From assembly GCA_009741485.1 (NCBI GenBank), contig CM019238.1, positions 13,468,908-13,532,907 on the forward strand: DNA of 64,000 nucleotides. The letters are read 5' to 3'. Below are positions 25,581 through 62,512 of the stretch, piece by piece. Both the position numbers and the translations under genes were made by a program. Each line of letters begins with the position of its first letter. Within the stretch, counting starts at the first letter, position 1. Under the pieces are notes generated by a model that was given only the letters and a program-made list of their open reading frames with translations, searched no databases and was not told the origin of the DNA. This DNA is from Malurus cyaneus samueli. Taxonomy: Eukaryota; Chordata; Aves; Passeriformes; Maluridae.

Positions 25581-26396
25581 CCAATTTTTGGGAATGCAGA
25601 AGCAGGAAGTTTATCTGGAGGCAGCTTCTCCAGTGCCACGTACTGAGCAGCCCCTTGCTGCTCCCTGTTCCAGGGCTCGAGGGGACATTCCCTTTCCCCC
25701 CCATTCCCGTGCTGTGTCCCGTTTGCTTCCGAGGAGTCCCTGCAGGACCCGGAGTTTTGCAATTCCCGCATGAAGGAGCATCTCTGGCACCGCACCCGGC
25801 CCTGCCTTGCGGGGACTTGTTCCCGTGGCTGTGCCCGGAACGGAGCCTCACAGAGCTCTTAATCCTGTCTGCATGAGGTCACTGGCTCCTTGACGTTAAT
25901 TGCGGGGGATCCGATTAATTAGGCAACAGAGCATAATTTATTTGAGGTGATTATTGTATAGAATTAACCAGGCCAGCCGCTGTCTCCCACCACAATTCCA
26001 TGCATCCCTGCAGGTGTGGGAATCACCATTAAAACCTTCACCCTCAAAGTGGATGGATGTGGGTAATAATTGGATTATTTCCCAGTTTCTGCAGTGGATG
26101 TTTATCCACGTTATTTCATGGATGCATTATTTCATGGGTGTTACGTTTTCAGCAGACTTGTTTTCGTTTTAATTCTATTTGATTTGGACTACTTGATTCC
26201 CTCCTCCTGTTTCCTTCCCTTCGGTTTTTCTTCTTCCAATAAAACGTCATGAAAATTAATCCCCGCTGAAGGCCAAATTTAACATCCAGATTGAGAAAAG
26301 AGTATTTTAAAGCCCTCATGCTGAAAAGGAAAAATGCACCCGGACAGGAAGTCGTGGGTTTGTTATGGAGCGAGGAAAAATGTTTTTTGAACTTTA

Positions 26397-26545
26397 TCAT
26401 AGAATTATGGAAACCCAGGATGGTTTGGGATGGAAAGGACCTCACAGCTTCTCTCATTCCACCCTTTTTCCATGGGCAGGGACACCTCCCACTACACCAG
26501 GATGCTCCAAGCCTTATCCAGCCTGGCTTTGGACACCTCCTTAAA
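26397..26545 (-). mobile_element. CR1 3' fragment
   Basis: TCATAGAATTATGGAAACCC terminal part, then GGTTTGGGATGGAAAGGACC and CATGGGCAGGGACACCTCCC. Confidence 0.87.
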
Positions 26546-29500
26546 CAGCTCAATTTTCTGAACACCAAAATGTTTTTAAAATTATGAAGATTTTTGAAGA
26601 TTTGCCTCCCAAAACATGATAGGAGTGGCAGTCTGAGAGCACGGGCAGAATGAAGTTCATCAGTTCCAGTGTCTGACAGATGTTCTCCTGTAACTTTCTC
26701 CCGTATGGATCCATCCCCATGAGTGAATCCAAACCAATTCTTTGCTGCAGCTGGCCCCACCCCAGGCAATGGGGTTATGTAGATCGGAGATAAAAGGGCA
26801 GATACCATGACCAGGGAACTGAAAAATGCCATAAATTTGGGTCCTGCAGCCACATTCCCATTGGAAGGCTCCAGAGCAGGATTTGGTTGGTCACATCCTG
26901 CAGGAAGAGGTGTCTTGATCACCTAGAGTGTTTTTCTCCTTTGGAGATGGGCTCAAAAAGGGGACTGTGCATTGAACCAGCTGCTCTTCCCAGATGTTGG
27001 GATTTCAGTGCTCCTGTCTCATGAGAAATGCCTGGAATAGGTGGGAGTTGAAGGTATTGGGTGGAAGAGAAACACTTTCAGTGGAGATGATCCAAAGCAT
27101 CCTCTGGGAATGCTCCCTGTGCTTGTTATGGTCCACATTACATTGGTTGTGGAAGCAGTTGGGGTCATTGTTCCTGCTATGGCTGACAGGACCTTCCAGG
27201 TTTCCCTAAAAGTGTTTTCAAACCTGGCAAAAAAGAAGTTTCTGCTAAGGAGGGGCCCCCAGGGGTGGTTTCAGGCTGGAGAGAGCCCAGTTCTTCATCT
27301 TACAGGGAGCTGAGGTGCTCCAAGGGAAGCAGCAGAACCCTGAAGCTGTTTGCTGGAGCAGCTCCTGATTTGGGGAATATTTTTAAGAGGGATTCTGGCT
27401 TTGAGGAGGATTGTGCTGTGACCTCATGCTGTGTCCTGGGTGTGCTGGAGAAGCTCCAGGTCATGAGGAGCAAGAGAAGAGGTGCAGCTGGAGAAAGGGA
27501 AAGACGGAGGAGCTGTGGCTGATGCAGAGTTCCTGAGGGTTGGGTTCCCAGAAAGCAGGTGTGTGCTGTGTTTTATAAAATGCACGAATATTTTGGGAAT
27601 ATAACTGCTCAAATAAGGAAGGAATTGCTATTGGAATGCAGGAGAAGAACCCGTGACCTCCATCTGGAGGGGGGCGTAGCCCAGCTGGCTGAAAATGGGC
27701 CTGAAAAGGGCTACAAAAGCTAATTAAAATGTGAAAAACTGAGAATTCCTGCTAATAGACAGCAGATCCCTGCCTGGCGCTGCTTCACAGCTAAATTTGA
27801 TTTCCTTGGGAGGCAAAAGGAACTGATTTAAGTTCCTTACCTTGCTGACATTGATCCTTCTCAGCATTTAACCAGCGAGGAACTTCCCGCGGCTCTGCTG
27901 TGCCGGACCCTGCAGCAGGAATCTCTTACTCCAGCTACCAGTAAAAAATTCACTGCAGGTGTCTTCATGTGCAGTGTTAAACCCAGCCTTGACCTTGTTT
28001 TTCTCACATCTGGGTTGTGTTTGAGCTTTCCTTTCAGTGCCAGCAGGTGTAAGGAATGGGGAGCCTCCGAGCTGGAGCCGTGTCCACCTCCGTGGCATTG
28101 TCCCCTCATTCAAAGTCCTTGTGGGAGCCACTGTCTCTTCTCCAGTGCCAGGCAGCTCCAGGGAAAGGTGTCTCAGGCAAGTTCTTGGACAAACAGCCTT
28201 GTCAAACAAGTGGTGGTCTTCTAGGCTTGGGAGGTGTGCTGGTTTGGGGTCAAATGTAGAGACTGAGGTGCTCCTACAGTCAGGGAAAATTGTGAGATGT
28301 GCAGAATCCAGGGATTCTGCTACAGGGATTCTGCTGTGGACCAGGTTCTGTTTTGTGCTGGAATCAAGTTCTGGGTGTCTCAAAGGTGAGGACCCAACTG
28401 GAGCCTCACACAGGAAAAGCTGATGGCCAGGGTTTGTTATGGGGTGGAAACTGCTCCAGAGCCCTGGGAGGAAGGTGGGTAGTGGAGTTTATTCCATCTC
28501 TGCTCTCTCTATCTCTGGTCCTCCCCCTCATCATCTTGACCACATTCCATGAGTTTTGCAGAAAGGGCTGTGGCTTGTCCTGCAGACAAGACACAGTGTC
28601 AGAGTTCTGTCACGTTGAAATGGGAATTGTTCCCTCGTTTGCTCCTTGCATTTTTATGAGGAGCAAGAAAAGATGACAAAAACAAGACTTGAAATATGTT
28701 GAATGGGCTTTCTTTTCAATAAAGCAAAGCTGCTCCCCGAGCTTCTTTCTGGGCTGGTGGAATATAAATTATCTACTTGATCACTTTTTTTTGCACCACG
28801 TGTGACCAGAGGCGAAATTCTGGAGGACAATGGGGCTGATACTCAAGTAGCTGCTCCTCTGAACCACAGGCTGAATTTGAGAGCACCAGAAAAACAACAA
28901 TACTGCTTGAAGAGAATGCTGTTGCAGAGCCTGGGCTGGTTCTTAGGCTTTTCACATTGATCATCTCACAAATTTCAAAGGAAGAGGGAATTTGAATTTA
29001 ACAATCTGTTAAGCACTTGTGCAGGAGGGTGAGTTCATGCTTGTTTTCTTGGGTGCTTTAAGACATTGAGCTGTGGATTTTTAGATGAGATCTTCAGCTC
29101 AACTTGCTTTGTCGGGAGGGATTGGGAGCCACTGGAGGCTGAAAATCTTTTGGGGTTTTTTTTTTTCCCACTTTTCACTCAAAAGGTCTCGTCCACCCTA
29201 AGGTTTGAGTGTTTCTCCCAGTTCTGCAGGAGAGAGAAACCCATTCTTCCTACCAACTTTGCCCAAGGAAAAGATCCATCTTTTGTGGATAATTGCATAG
29301 TTTGGTTTATATTGTTCCACTTCAAGCTGTTGGACCATTGGAAATTCATTCCCTTGGTGTCTAGTGTCCCTTCAACAGACTTTTGACAAGAGCCTGGAGT
29401 GACAGGAGAAATAATATTTTGTTTGAAGAAAAAAATACCTTTTTTATCCTTCCTTGAGCAGACAGTGGAATGTCCATCCTACAAATGAATTGGAGTGACC

Positions 29501-30067
29501 ACAGGCCCCATTATTTTGGGAGTTCCCACTGTGCTCCCTTGCCATTCATCCTCCAGCAGCTTTGTCCAACGTTCCCAGGCAGGCTCTGCAGGGAAAACCA
29601 GCTCTGAGTGCCTTTGTTTTGCTTTATTTTGCCCAGAGAAACCAAGGCAGATCCGATTCCCTCCAGCGAGCAGTGCCTGTGCTATTGTTTCCCAGGTTAT
29701 TTTGAGGAATGGCTTCCCCTGGGATTTTTCCTGTGTTGGCTTTTTGACCTTTTTGCAGCCTATAGTGATTCTCTTGATTAAACCCATGATGTTTCTAAAA
29801 TTAAAGATGATTTGAGGGCTTTAGGTTGGGCGAGAAGGGAAATGGGGATTGTTCAGACTGTGCAGGGAAAATACCTGCTCCCAAAAAAGAAGCTGTGTGT
29901 GCTGAACTCCTCAAAAATTCTCTGGCTGGACAAGTGCAGAGGCTGAGAGAATCAGCTCTCTGTGACTTTGAGGAAGAGGAGTTTCAGTGAAATCATGGAT
30001 TAGGTAAGAATTCCTTTGAGAACTCCCCACAAGGTGACACAGCCAGGGTGGACCATGAGCCCAGGGG

Positions 30068-30285
30068 TGATTCAGAGGTTTGGGTGGGAAGGGACTGTAA
30101 ATCCCATCCCATCCCACCCCTGCCATGGGCAGGGACCCCTTCCCCTATCCCAGGGTGCTCCAATCTCTGTCCAGCCTGGCCTTGGACACTTCCAGACATC
30201 CAGGAGCAACCACAGCTTCTCTGAGCACCCTGTGCCAGGGCCTTGCAGGGAGGAATTTCTCCCCAATCTATTACTGATATCTCAG
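30068..30285 (-). mobile_element. CR1 3' fragment
   Basis: GGTTTGGGTGGGAAGGGACT, CCATGGGCAGGGACCCCTTC and GTCCAGCCTGGCCTTGGACA read as the complement of a CR1 3' region. Confidence 0.88.
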
Positions 30286-32769
30286 GGGTGGTGAATGGAA
30301 AAAGCATCCGAGTGGTGCCGCTGCATTTCCCAGACGGACACAGACGGGCCCTTCATGGCTGAGCCAGCGGCCGAGCGTCCCCTGAGCTCCGGCAGCTGCA
30401 GCCCCGGAACAACGGAGCCCTTGAGTCCCTGGAGAGTCACTCGGCTTTCGGGAGCTGGGATGGCTGCAGGAGGCTTGGCTTGGTCACCCTTTCCCTGCCC
30501 CTGACCTTCCCAGGGATCTGAGCATTCTCTCCATCCCCAGCTGTACCCCTGACCCCTCCATGCCGGTCACAGGAGGGTCAGTGCCGTTATTTGCACAATT
30601 CAAAGCACCATGGAAGGTATTCCCTAGGGATAGGCTCCTCTCTCTGGTCACACCAGTTGTGCCCATTCCCAGGCTTCTTCTTTCCACTGCTTCTGGAAAA
30701 CATGGGTTTGTGGGAGTTGTCCCAAAGCAGCAGCTGCTGTGGTCACAATTAGTGTCACAAGCTGCTTTTATGGTTTTATTTCTGAAGTAAAAGGTGTGGT
30801 TCAGTCATTCGCCCTTGCTGTCATTTCTCTTTCTCTCTAGAAACACAAAGTTTAGCAGACAGATTACTTTAAGCCAAATTTAGGGTTTTTCTGAGTGGTC
30901 AGTGACAAGTGACATCAGATTAAAGCAGCGCAGTTGGGGTTGTTCAGCCTGGAGGACCAGCTTCTATTTCACCTTGTTTTATAAAACTCCAGTAATGATC
31001 CAGGCAATAACAGCATTCCAAAGCCGTGCTGAGGATTTCATGGACATTTTAACCCGAATTATAATGCAATTAGTTCTGCAGGGTTTCAGCTTGAGTTAAA
31101 TAAGCGGTTTAAAGAAAAATCCACTTGTTCTCATGCCTTGCTGTGCTCTGGTGTATCAGGGCAGGTGCTGGAGCATCCCGCTGCCGAGTTCCACACCTGG
31201 GGCAGTGCAGTGGGGTGTGGGAGCTTTGGGAAGGTGGGCACAGAGAGCTGTGTCCCTCATTCTCACCCTTTACTCCTTGTTGTAAATGAGAGCCTTCAGT
31301 TCTCCATCCAACCCTGGCCTCAGGCAGGTAAGTTTTACTCATCGATGCTTTTTAGAGATGTTTAAAATCTCCGTAGGGAGACTTTGGGAAGCTGATCCCA
31401 GGTCATCCCACAGCATTTTGGGGTCCTTTCTGCCACAACATTACTGTAATGACAAACCCCCGGGAATTTTGCAGACCTGCCTGCGCAGAGACAGAAGGAA
31501 ATGGCAACAGTTTGGGAATCTGAGAAACATTCTGAGGGGGTTCTTTTTGGGAAACCAAAGGGATTCCAAACATTTCCCCATTGGTGAGACTGCGCTGGAG
31601 CTTGTTGGGGTGAAGCAAAATTCACATGTAAAATCTGAATGGAGGACTGGGATGGGAGGGGAGCTGTGCCTGGGAAATGCACAGGGAGAGGGGAGGTGAG
31701 AGCCCTGGGGCTTGTGAAAAACCAAGGGCCTTTAGCGATTATTGCTCTTGATAGGGACTTTTATGGGCTGGAGCTTAACGAGCCCTGCAGTTCAGGGGAG
31801 GTGTTTGTTCTCCTCTGCTCTTTCAAGGATGCTTTTGATGCCCCAGGTTTTGTTCTCAGAACAATGATGAGCTCGATAACCTTTGGGGCTGCTTTTTGAA
31901 GCCTCCTGGTTCTTATCTTGGGCCATGTTTGGTTTTGCTGTGTATTTACAGCTTAAATAACCATGATCAGATTTCTTCAGCCAGAAAACCCAGTCCTGGT
32001 CGTTGGCTGTTGGATGCAGGAACACACAGAAGGTGTTTGGTGCCTAATTAATCTTTGACTTGCCTTTTTAATGAAGTGAAATAGCAGGAAAACGCCGCTG
32101 GTGATGAGTTCCCACACCAGGGTATAGCTGGGATTTTGATTTCTAACCCCAAATTCCAGTTCCTTGGTCGGGATGTTGATCAATCAAAGAGTTTTTAAGG
32201 CAGCAGCAATTTTTCCTGAATAAGAGGTAGCTACATAAATTTTTTGCCTCTTGGCAAAGCTCGTGTTACAAATGTTGCTGTAGGTTTAAAGTGTTAATTT
32301 ATGTGGCATATTGGGTTGGATTTAAAGGTCCCTGAAGACCTTTGAATCTCAGTAGCTAATGAGGCTTGCAGAGGAGAGCTTGAGAGAGGAAAAACTTACT
32401 GGCAGTGAGTAATTCTGGAGAAAGAGCTCCAGGATTGAGCAAGTTTTGCAGAGAAAAAATTAGGAATTATCGCGTTGACCTTTGAGGTGTTGGATTATTT
32501 CCAGCTAAAGATCTCCCTGCAGCCCCCCATTCCTAGGGGAAGGATTCTCCCTGCTGAAACCCGTCAGGAGGAGTTTTCCCAAGTTGTAAACCATTTCCAA
32601 GGGGACACATCTCCTTGGGATGAGCTGGGATCCATGAGCAGCCATCTCACGTCTCCATTGGCTCTTCCGCTTTATCCCTGATGGGAAGGATTTGGCATTC
32701 GGGCTCCAATTTCTCAGCTCTGCTAAACCAGCCTTGAAGAGATGCTTAAATTTGTCCTTCTTCTTGCAG

Positions 32770-57712
<24,943 letters not shown>

Positions 57713-58732
57713 AGAGGAACTTGGCGTGGCCAAGGATACCCACGGAACTGCACAGTGCTGCTGTTCATAAAGCGTATCAGTATTTCAGGGGTTCTGTAAT
57801 CCGGCCATAAAGGAAACTGATCCAGAGCTATTTATTCCTATATGTGAATGCAGGAAGCACAATTGTCCTCTGGTGACTCGCGGGGAGGACTCGGATCAAA
57901 CCGAAAAGCTGGTGGGGAGAGCGTTGCGAGGAGGAAAGGCTGTGGGGTGTGCCCTGTCTCAGTATTTCAAGTATTACTGCACTGATACTCTGCTCTGTGA
58001 CCTTCACACGAGGCTTGCTGGGAGAGCTGGGGGCTCTGCTCCGACGCTGCGCCGGCAAGAGCATCCCACGAGGGAGAGGGAGGACATGGACTCCTGTCCC
58101 AAAATCCCAGCCAGGCTCCTGCTTGTGCACACTAACGACAGCCAGGAAGGGGGGTCTGGCTTTCCTGCCTTGCCAGGGGGAGCTGAAAGGGCAGGTGGGT
58201 GAGACAGGGTCAGTGGTGTTTACATTCATCCTCAGGAGGAGGAGGAGGAGGAGAGAAAGTGCCTCGACCTAGAGCTTGGAAGCAAAAGCAGGAAGTGCGA
58301 GAGGAAGAGGAATAACTAGAGCAGGCTTAGCAGATAGGAAACTGCCTCCACATTCCAGAAACCGCCAAATCCCAAAGAAAACGCCGATTCCCGGGTCCAG
58401 GCCTCTGCTCCTTTCAGCTCCTGCCCTTACCCCGGAGGTAACCTTGCCCCAGCTGGGGCTGCCTTCAAGTACTGCTGCTGTTACAGCAAGTTGAGCTGGG
58501 TTGGGGTATTTTGGTTTTGCCTTTTGTTTCCTTACATTGTCAGAGATGGCCTCAAATATGTAACATTTAAACTTCCAAAATATTCTGCGTGGGGTATTTT
58601 TTTTGGGTTTTGTTTTGTTCTTTTTAATTAATATTTTGCAAACCAAAACACATTTCTACAGGCTTCACCGAGCCACGTAGAGCAGCCACAAGTACTTGTG
58701 ACAACACTCGGAGGAAGTTTGTTATGTTTAAG

Positions 58733-58738
58733 AATAAA
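58733..58738 (+). promoter_or_regulatory. EDA: Proximal polyadenylation signal AATAAA
   Basis: Canonical hexamer about 1.0 kb after the EDA stop, followed within 20-40 bases by a T-rich tract (58752-58770) suited to cleavage-factor binding. It is the only AATAAA I find between the EDA stop and the next gene. Confidence 0.6.
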
Positions 58739-59282
58739 ATATTCAAACAGGATTTTTTTTTCTGTTTTAATAGCAACTGCCCTACTTTTAGATGTGGTTT
58801 TTAGCCTTCCTCTCCCCACCCCTTTCCTTTCAGTACCCTCCTACCTAAAATAAGTGGTGATGGAGATTTTAGCAAAGGAAAAAAATGGGATTTTAAAATC
58901 TAGTCCAGCATGAAATCACCACTTTTTCTTTTCTCTGAGCCCTGCTGAGTCTAGTCATAACTCGATTTCTCGACTAACAGAGGAGCTGGGACACTATTGT
59001 TTCTTTTGGCTTCTTGAGCAACTCTGTCCCGTTACCTCCCCTCAGCTGGGGAGACCTAAAGCCATAAGATGCTCTGGAGCTGAGGCAGAGGCACAAATTG
59101 CTCTGTTGTGTCCGCCCTTGGCTTGCACTTGCTCGGCTTGCTTGGGGTTTTGTTTCCCTGTGTTTCTTTCCAGAGCCTGTTTGTGTTTTCAAGAGGGGAG
59201 TGAAGTGCAGCCTGTGTAGAAACGGGACAAGTCCCAAAGTGACATCTTCAGCCTGCAGCAGGGAAGGTTTTGGGGACCTCAG

Positions 59283-59595
59283 TGCCTAAAGGGGCTGCAG
59301 GAGAGCTGGAAAGGGACTGGGGATAAGGGGTGGAGAGACAGGATAAAGGGGAATGGCATTAAGATGAAAGAGGGTTGATTTAGATGGGATGTTGGGAAAG
59401 AATTGTTCCCTGTGAGGGTGGGGAGGCCCTGGCACAGGGTGCCCAGAGAAGCTGTGGCTGTCCCTGGATCCCTGGAACTGTCCAAGGCCAGGCTGGACAG
59501 GGCTTGGAGCACCCTAGGACAGTGGAAGGTGTCCCTCCCGTGGCACTGTTTGATCCATAAGATCCCTCCCAGCCCAGTCCTGTGTTTCCATGATC
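59283..59595 (+). mobile_element. CR1 3' fragment inside possible long EDA 3' UTR
   Basis: Begins TGCCTAAAGGGGCTGCAGGA, passes through the GGGTTGATTTAGATGGGATG and CTGTCCAAGGCCAGGCTGG motifs, and ends near CCTGTGTTTCCATGATC. Sense orientation relative to EDA. Confidence 0.9.
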
Positions 59596-61455
59596 TCGGT
59601 GACAGCTCTGTGCAGAGGTGGCTCTTGGTCACCTGCAGGGACACGGGAGGGACATGTCCCAGCACTGCACTGTGGCCACAGAGGATCCGCCCTGCCTGGA
59701 GCGCTCCTGGCTCCATCCCCAGCGAGTGATGTCCCCTGCCAAGTGTTGCAGTTTTTGGGAGATAAAAACTCCTCGGGGCAGCGGCGTTGGCCGCGGCATC
59801 GCTATTCACAGGAGCCGTGCGCTTCGGGAAACAACTGCGTGACAAATGGGCTGCTCCAGCTTTTTAGTGGCTTCTCCTCCCTTCAGCCTCGACATGTGGG
59901 ACGGGCAGGAGCCTCGGGGGCTCTTCACTGGGCTCTGTGGTTTTCTTTCCTTTCAAACGGATTAAGAGGGACATGTTCCTGTGGCAAGAATGAAGCGGGA
60001 CAACTGTGTGCAGTGAGAACATGAAGCAAATCGTTAACAGGATTGCTTTAGAGCGGGCCCGAGCAGCAAGGCTGGGGGCAGCCATAAATAACGGGGGGTT
60101 GGGAGAGCCGGGGATGGAGTTTGCATTCCTTGTCCTCCCCTGGCAGGATCTGGGATGTGCTCCATGGCTGCGGGCAGGGGAGGCAGAGGGAGAATCCCTT
60201 TGCTCTGTGAAAGGCTGGGGTGTTGCTGTCCCTTCTGATGTGTGCTCGGGATGAAGGAGGAGGGCAGAGGGAGCAATTCCTGCGTGGAATGTATTAAAAG
60301 GCTCTTTCTGGTGCTCACAAAGTGTGAATTGGAGGTGTGGAACTAGAGCTGGAGGGCAGAGCAAAGCCGGCTGCAGGTGACCTTGGCAGATACAGCCCCT
60401 GGCTGCTCTGGGTGTTGCCGGTGGGATTTCCTTCCCCACCCCTCCGGGAGCTCCTGTGCAAGGTCTGTACGGAGCCAGGATGGTGGGGACACCTCCATCC
60501 CGCAGGGCTGGGAGAGGCACCATGCCCTCATCGGGGTCAGAGCTGCTCAGGAGTCACTTCCCCAATGTCCTGGGAATCCTGGACAGAAGAAAGGACAGAT
60601 CGGATGGAGCTGGATAACCAGGCACCCTTCTGCTGCTGCCAGGCTGGAGCGCTGTGCCCCGTGGTGTGGGTGTGACACGGGCGGGTGGCTCTGTCCTGCT
60701 GCCTCCACACCTCAGTGCCGCTCGTTCCTCACATCCTTTGAAGACCTCTCCCGCAAAAACCTTGAGGGGAGCAGGGAATCTCTCCAGCAGATCCTGCTGG
60801 AGTCCTGGGAGCCGAGAAGAACAGGATAACTGGTTTCAGGAGCAGATCTGTCCCTGTTTTATGCCCTACGGTTCGCTCTGCCGTTATCATGGTCCAAGAA
60901 AAGCCTCTGGGTGTTTGCCGGCTCTGATCCACAGCCGGTGCTCCTGCAAAGGGAATTCACAGCCTTGGGATGCAAATGCCCAGGGATTCTCTGCAGAAGT
61001 CCCTGATCCAAATCAGGGACTTTTCAGCGGGTGGCACGGGCTGTGTCACCGTGCAGACCCGTGCCCAGCAGTTGGGGTGCAGGGGAACAGCCCGGGATTC
61101 CCTGGGTGTGGCGTGGCCGGAGCACTCCCGGGGCCGGTTCTGCTTTCGGGAGGGCTGGAGGGTCATCCAGAGGTCGGTGTTTCCCTGGCAGGAGCTCACA
61201 TCTGCACAGATGTGCTGTGTGCTCACAGCTGCCTCCAGCACTGCGGGGCAGCAGCACAGAACGCTGTCCCTGGCCTGTCAGCGCTGTCCTGCTGGCCCGG
61301 GGTGCTCACAAAGTGTCCCCCACCACGCCAGCTGTCAGAGGGTGAGTGGTAACATTCCAGATGTATAACTCTGTGTATATATTATATATATAATCTGTAT
61401 TTATTTATGTATTTTATGTCTGTATGTTATCTTTTTCCTGCTAGACACCTCCAGG

Positions 61456-61461
61456 ATTAAA
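61456..61461 (+). promoter_or_regulatory. EDA: Distal polyadenylation signal ATTAAA
   Basis: Common variant hexamer 3.74 kb after the stop. It follows an AU-rich tract with ATTTA motifs (about 61375-61430) typical of the ends of labile mRNAs. It is the weaker signal by sequence, but its context looks like a genuine 3' UTR end. Confidence 0.45.
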
Positions 61462-61480
61462 GCATGAGCTCCATGGCTGA

Positions 61481-62339
61481 AACCACATCCTTGGAAGCCC
61501 CTCAGCAGCCTGGAGTTGCTCCTTTGATTTAAATCGGCCACTCTGAACCAAAAAAACCCAAAACTGTGCATTTTGGCGAGTGGCCCGTGAAGCATGAGGG
61601 GCGTGTCCCCAAGGAATGTGTCAGCACTAGGTGGCACAAGGACACGGAGATGGCACCGCAAAAATCCAGCCCTGTGGGTGGGGCACAGCTCCGGGTGCAC
61701 AGATCCCACCTGGAGCTGCCGCAGGGACAGTTCCCTTCTGGTTCCTGCCCTGGAGGTGACCCGGCAGCCCAGGTGGGGACAGGGGGTGTGACAGCGAGGA
61801 GCCCGGCACTGGCACATCGCAGACCCCTGGGGAGGGAGAGGAGGAGGAGGAGGAGGAAGAGGAGGGGGATTGCAGCTCCTCACATCCCGCTGGGAAGGGG
61901 CGGTGAGCCCTGGGAAGCTGTTGTTTCCCGAGTCCCCAGGGCTGCGCTGTGCCGGGATGCGGAGGGAATGTCACTGCCCGGGTGTGACAGTCAGGTGATC
62001 GCGCAGCCAGGAGCTGTCCCCGGCTCAGGGTGGCTGCAGAGCCCTCGCCAGCTGTCCCCGGTGTCCCGGCAGCTGGCACAGCCCGTCCCTGGCACAGGGA
62101 GACTCCCCCAAACCCTCTCAGCTTCCCCACGTGCCACCTCTGCCTCCTGGCATTTGATGTCACCGCGAGTCCAGCCGGTCACCTGAGCTCCCTCCTCCCC
62201 ATCCTGTCGTTTCTCTTTCCCTTCCCTGTGGCTTTGTGCCGTTTTTCCCCCTTCTGCGAGCTGATGTCTTTTCTTTTCCCACTTCCGTAGCACGAATACC
62301 CACATGCCTTATCTCCTTCCCCCATCCCATCCTGAAGCC
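61481..62339. other. Intergenic region between EDA and LRR gene
   Basis: No gene is visible. It is GC-rich with a GGA/GAG run at about 61830-61868. If the distal EDA poly(A) site is used, the genes are separated by under 1 kb, so this segment likely holds the upstream regulatory sequence of the LRR gene. Confidence 0.5.
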
Positions 62340-62347
62340 TATTTATA
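62281..62347 (+). promoter_or_regulatory. Candidate core promoter of LRR gene (ETS site and TATA box)
   Basis: A TATTTATA box at 62340-62347 lies 61 bases before the ATG at 62408, which would put transcription start near 62370 with a 5' UTR of only about 40 bases. An ACTTCCG motif at 62281-62287 matches the ETS/PU.1-type core on the reverse strand. Inferred from motif position only. Confidence 0.4.
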
Positions 62348-62407
62348 CAGAGCCTGGCTCCTGCCCAGCCTGCCAGCGGGACGGGGCTGCCAGCGCCGCA
62401 GCCCAAC

Positions 62408-62512
62408 ATGCTCTGGGCTGCCCGGGGATGTTTCCTGCTCTGGCTGCTCCCGGCCATCCTCAGAGCCCGGGCTAGTCCTGAGACGGGGCCCAGCTCCGCG
62501 CTGTGCCGGCAG
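62408..62512 (+). CDS. LRR gene exon 1: signal peptide
   Basis: The exon is 35 codons from ATG to Gln, ending at a gtaagg donor in phase 0. It has a hydrophobic Leu/Trp-rich core and then Arg-Ala-Arg-Ala-Ser, a plausible signal-peptidase region, followed by a short Ser/Pro stretch and a Cys that begins the LRR N-cap. Confidence 0.85.

Larger units (their letters stand above)
24001..32769 (+). other. EDA intron 1 (inferred), last part up to exon 2
   Basis: No gene is visible. It holds a small CpG cluster at 24389-24600, CR1 copies near 25.4, 26.4 and 30.1 kb, and a short CR1-like scrap around 30925-30960. AT-rich unique DNA with homeodomain-type TAATTA motifs lies at 25880-26040. The intron ends in the polypyrimidine tract and AG at 32768-32769. 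Confidence 0.65.
57713..61480 (+). other. EDA: EDA 3' untranslated region (short and possible long form)
   Basis: No coding exon is visible here. A short form would end about 20 bases after the AATAAA at 58733, followed by a T-rich downstream element (about 1.0 kb). A long form would end after the ATTAAA at 61456, just past an AU-rich stretch with TATTTATTTATG (61398-61415), about 3.7 kb. Human EDA mRNA has a long 3' UTR of roughly this size as far as I recall, which favours the long form. The region includes a sense CR1 copy at 59283-59595 and a short GAG/GGA-rich run near 58235. Confidence 0.6.

Noticed and set aside
27677..27688. A perfect match to the tRNA A-box consensus (TAGCCCAGCTGG)
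   Set aside because: No B-box, anticodon stem or acceptor pairing follows, so neither a tRNA nor a tRNA-derived SINE is supported.
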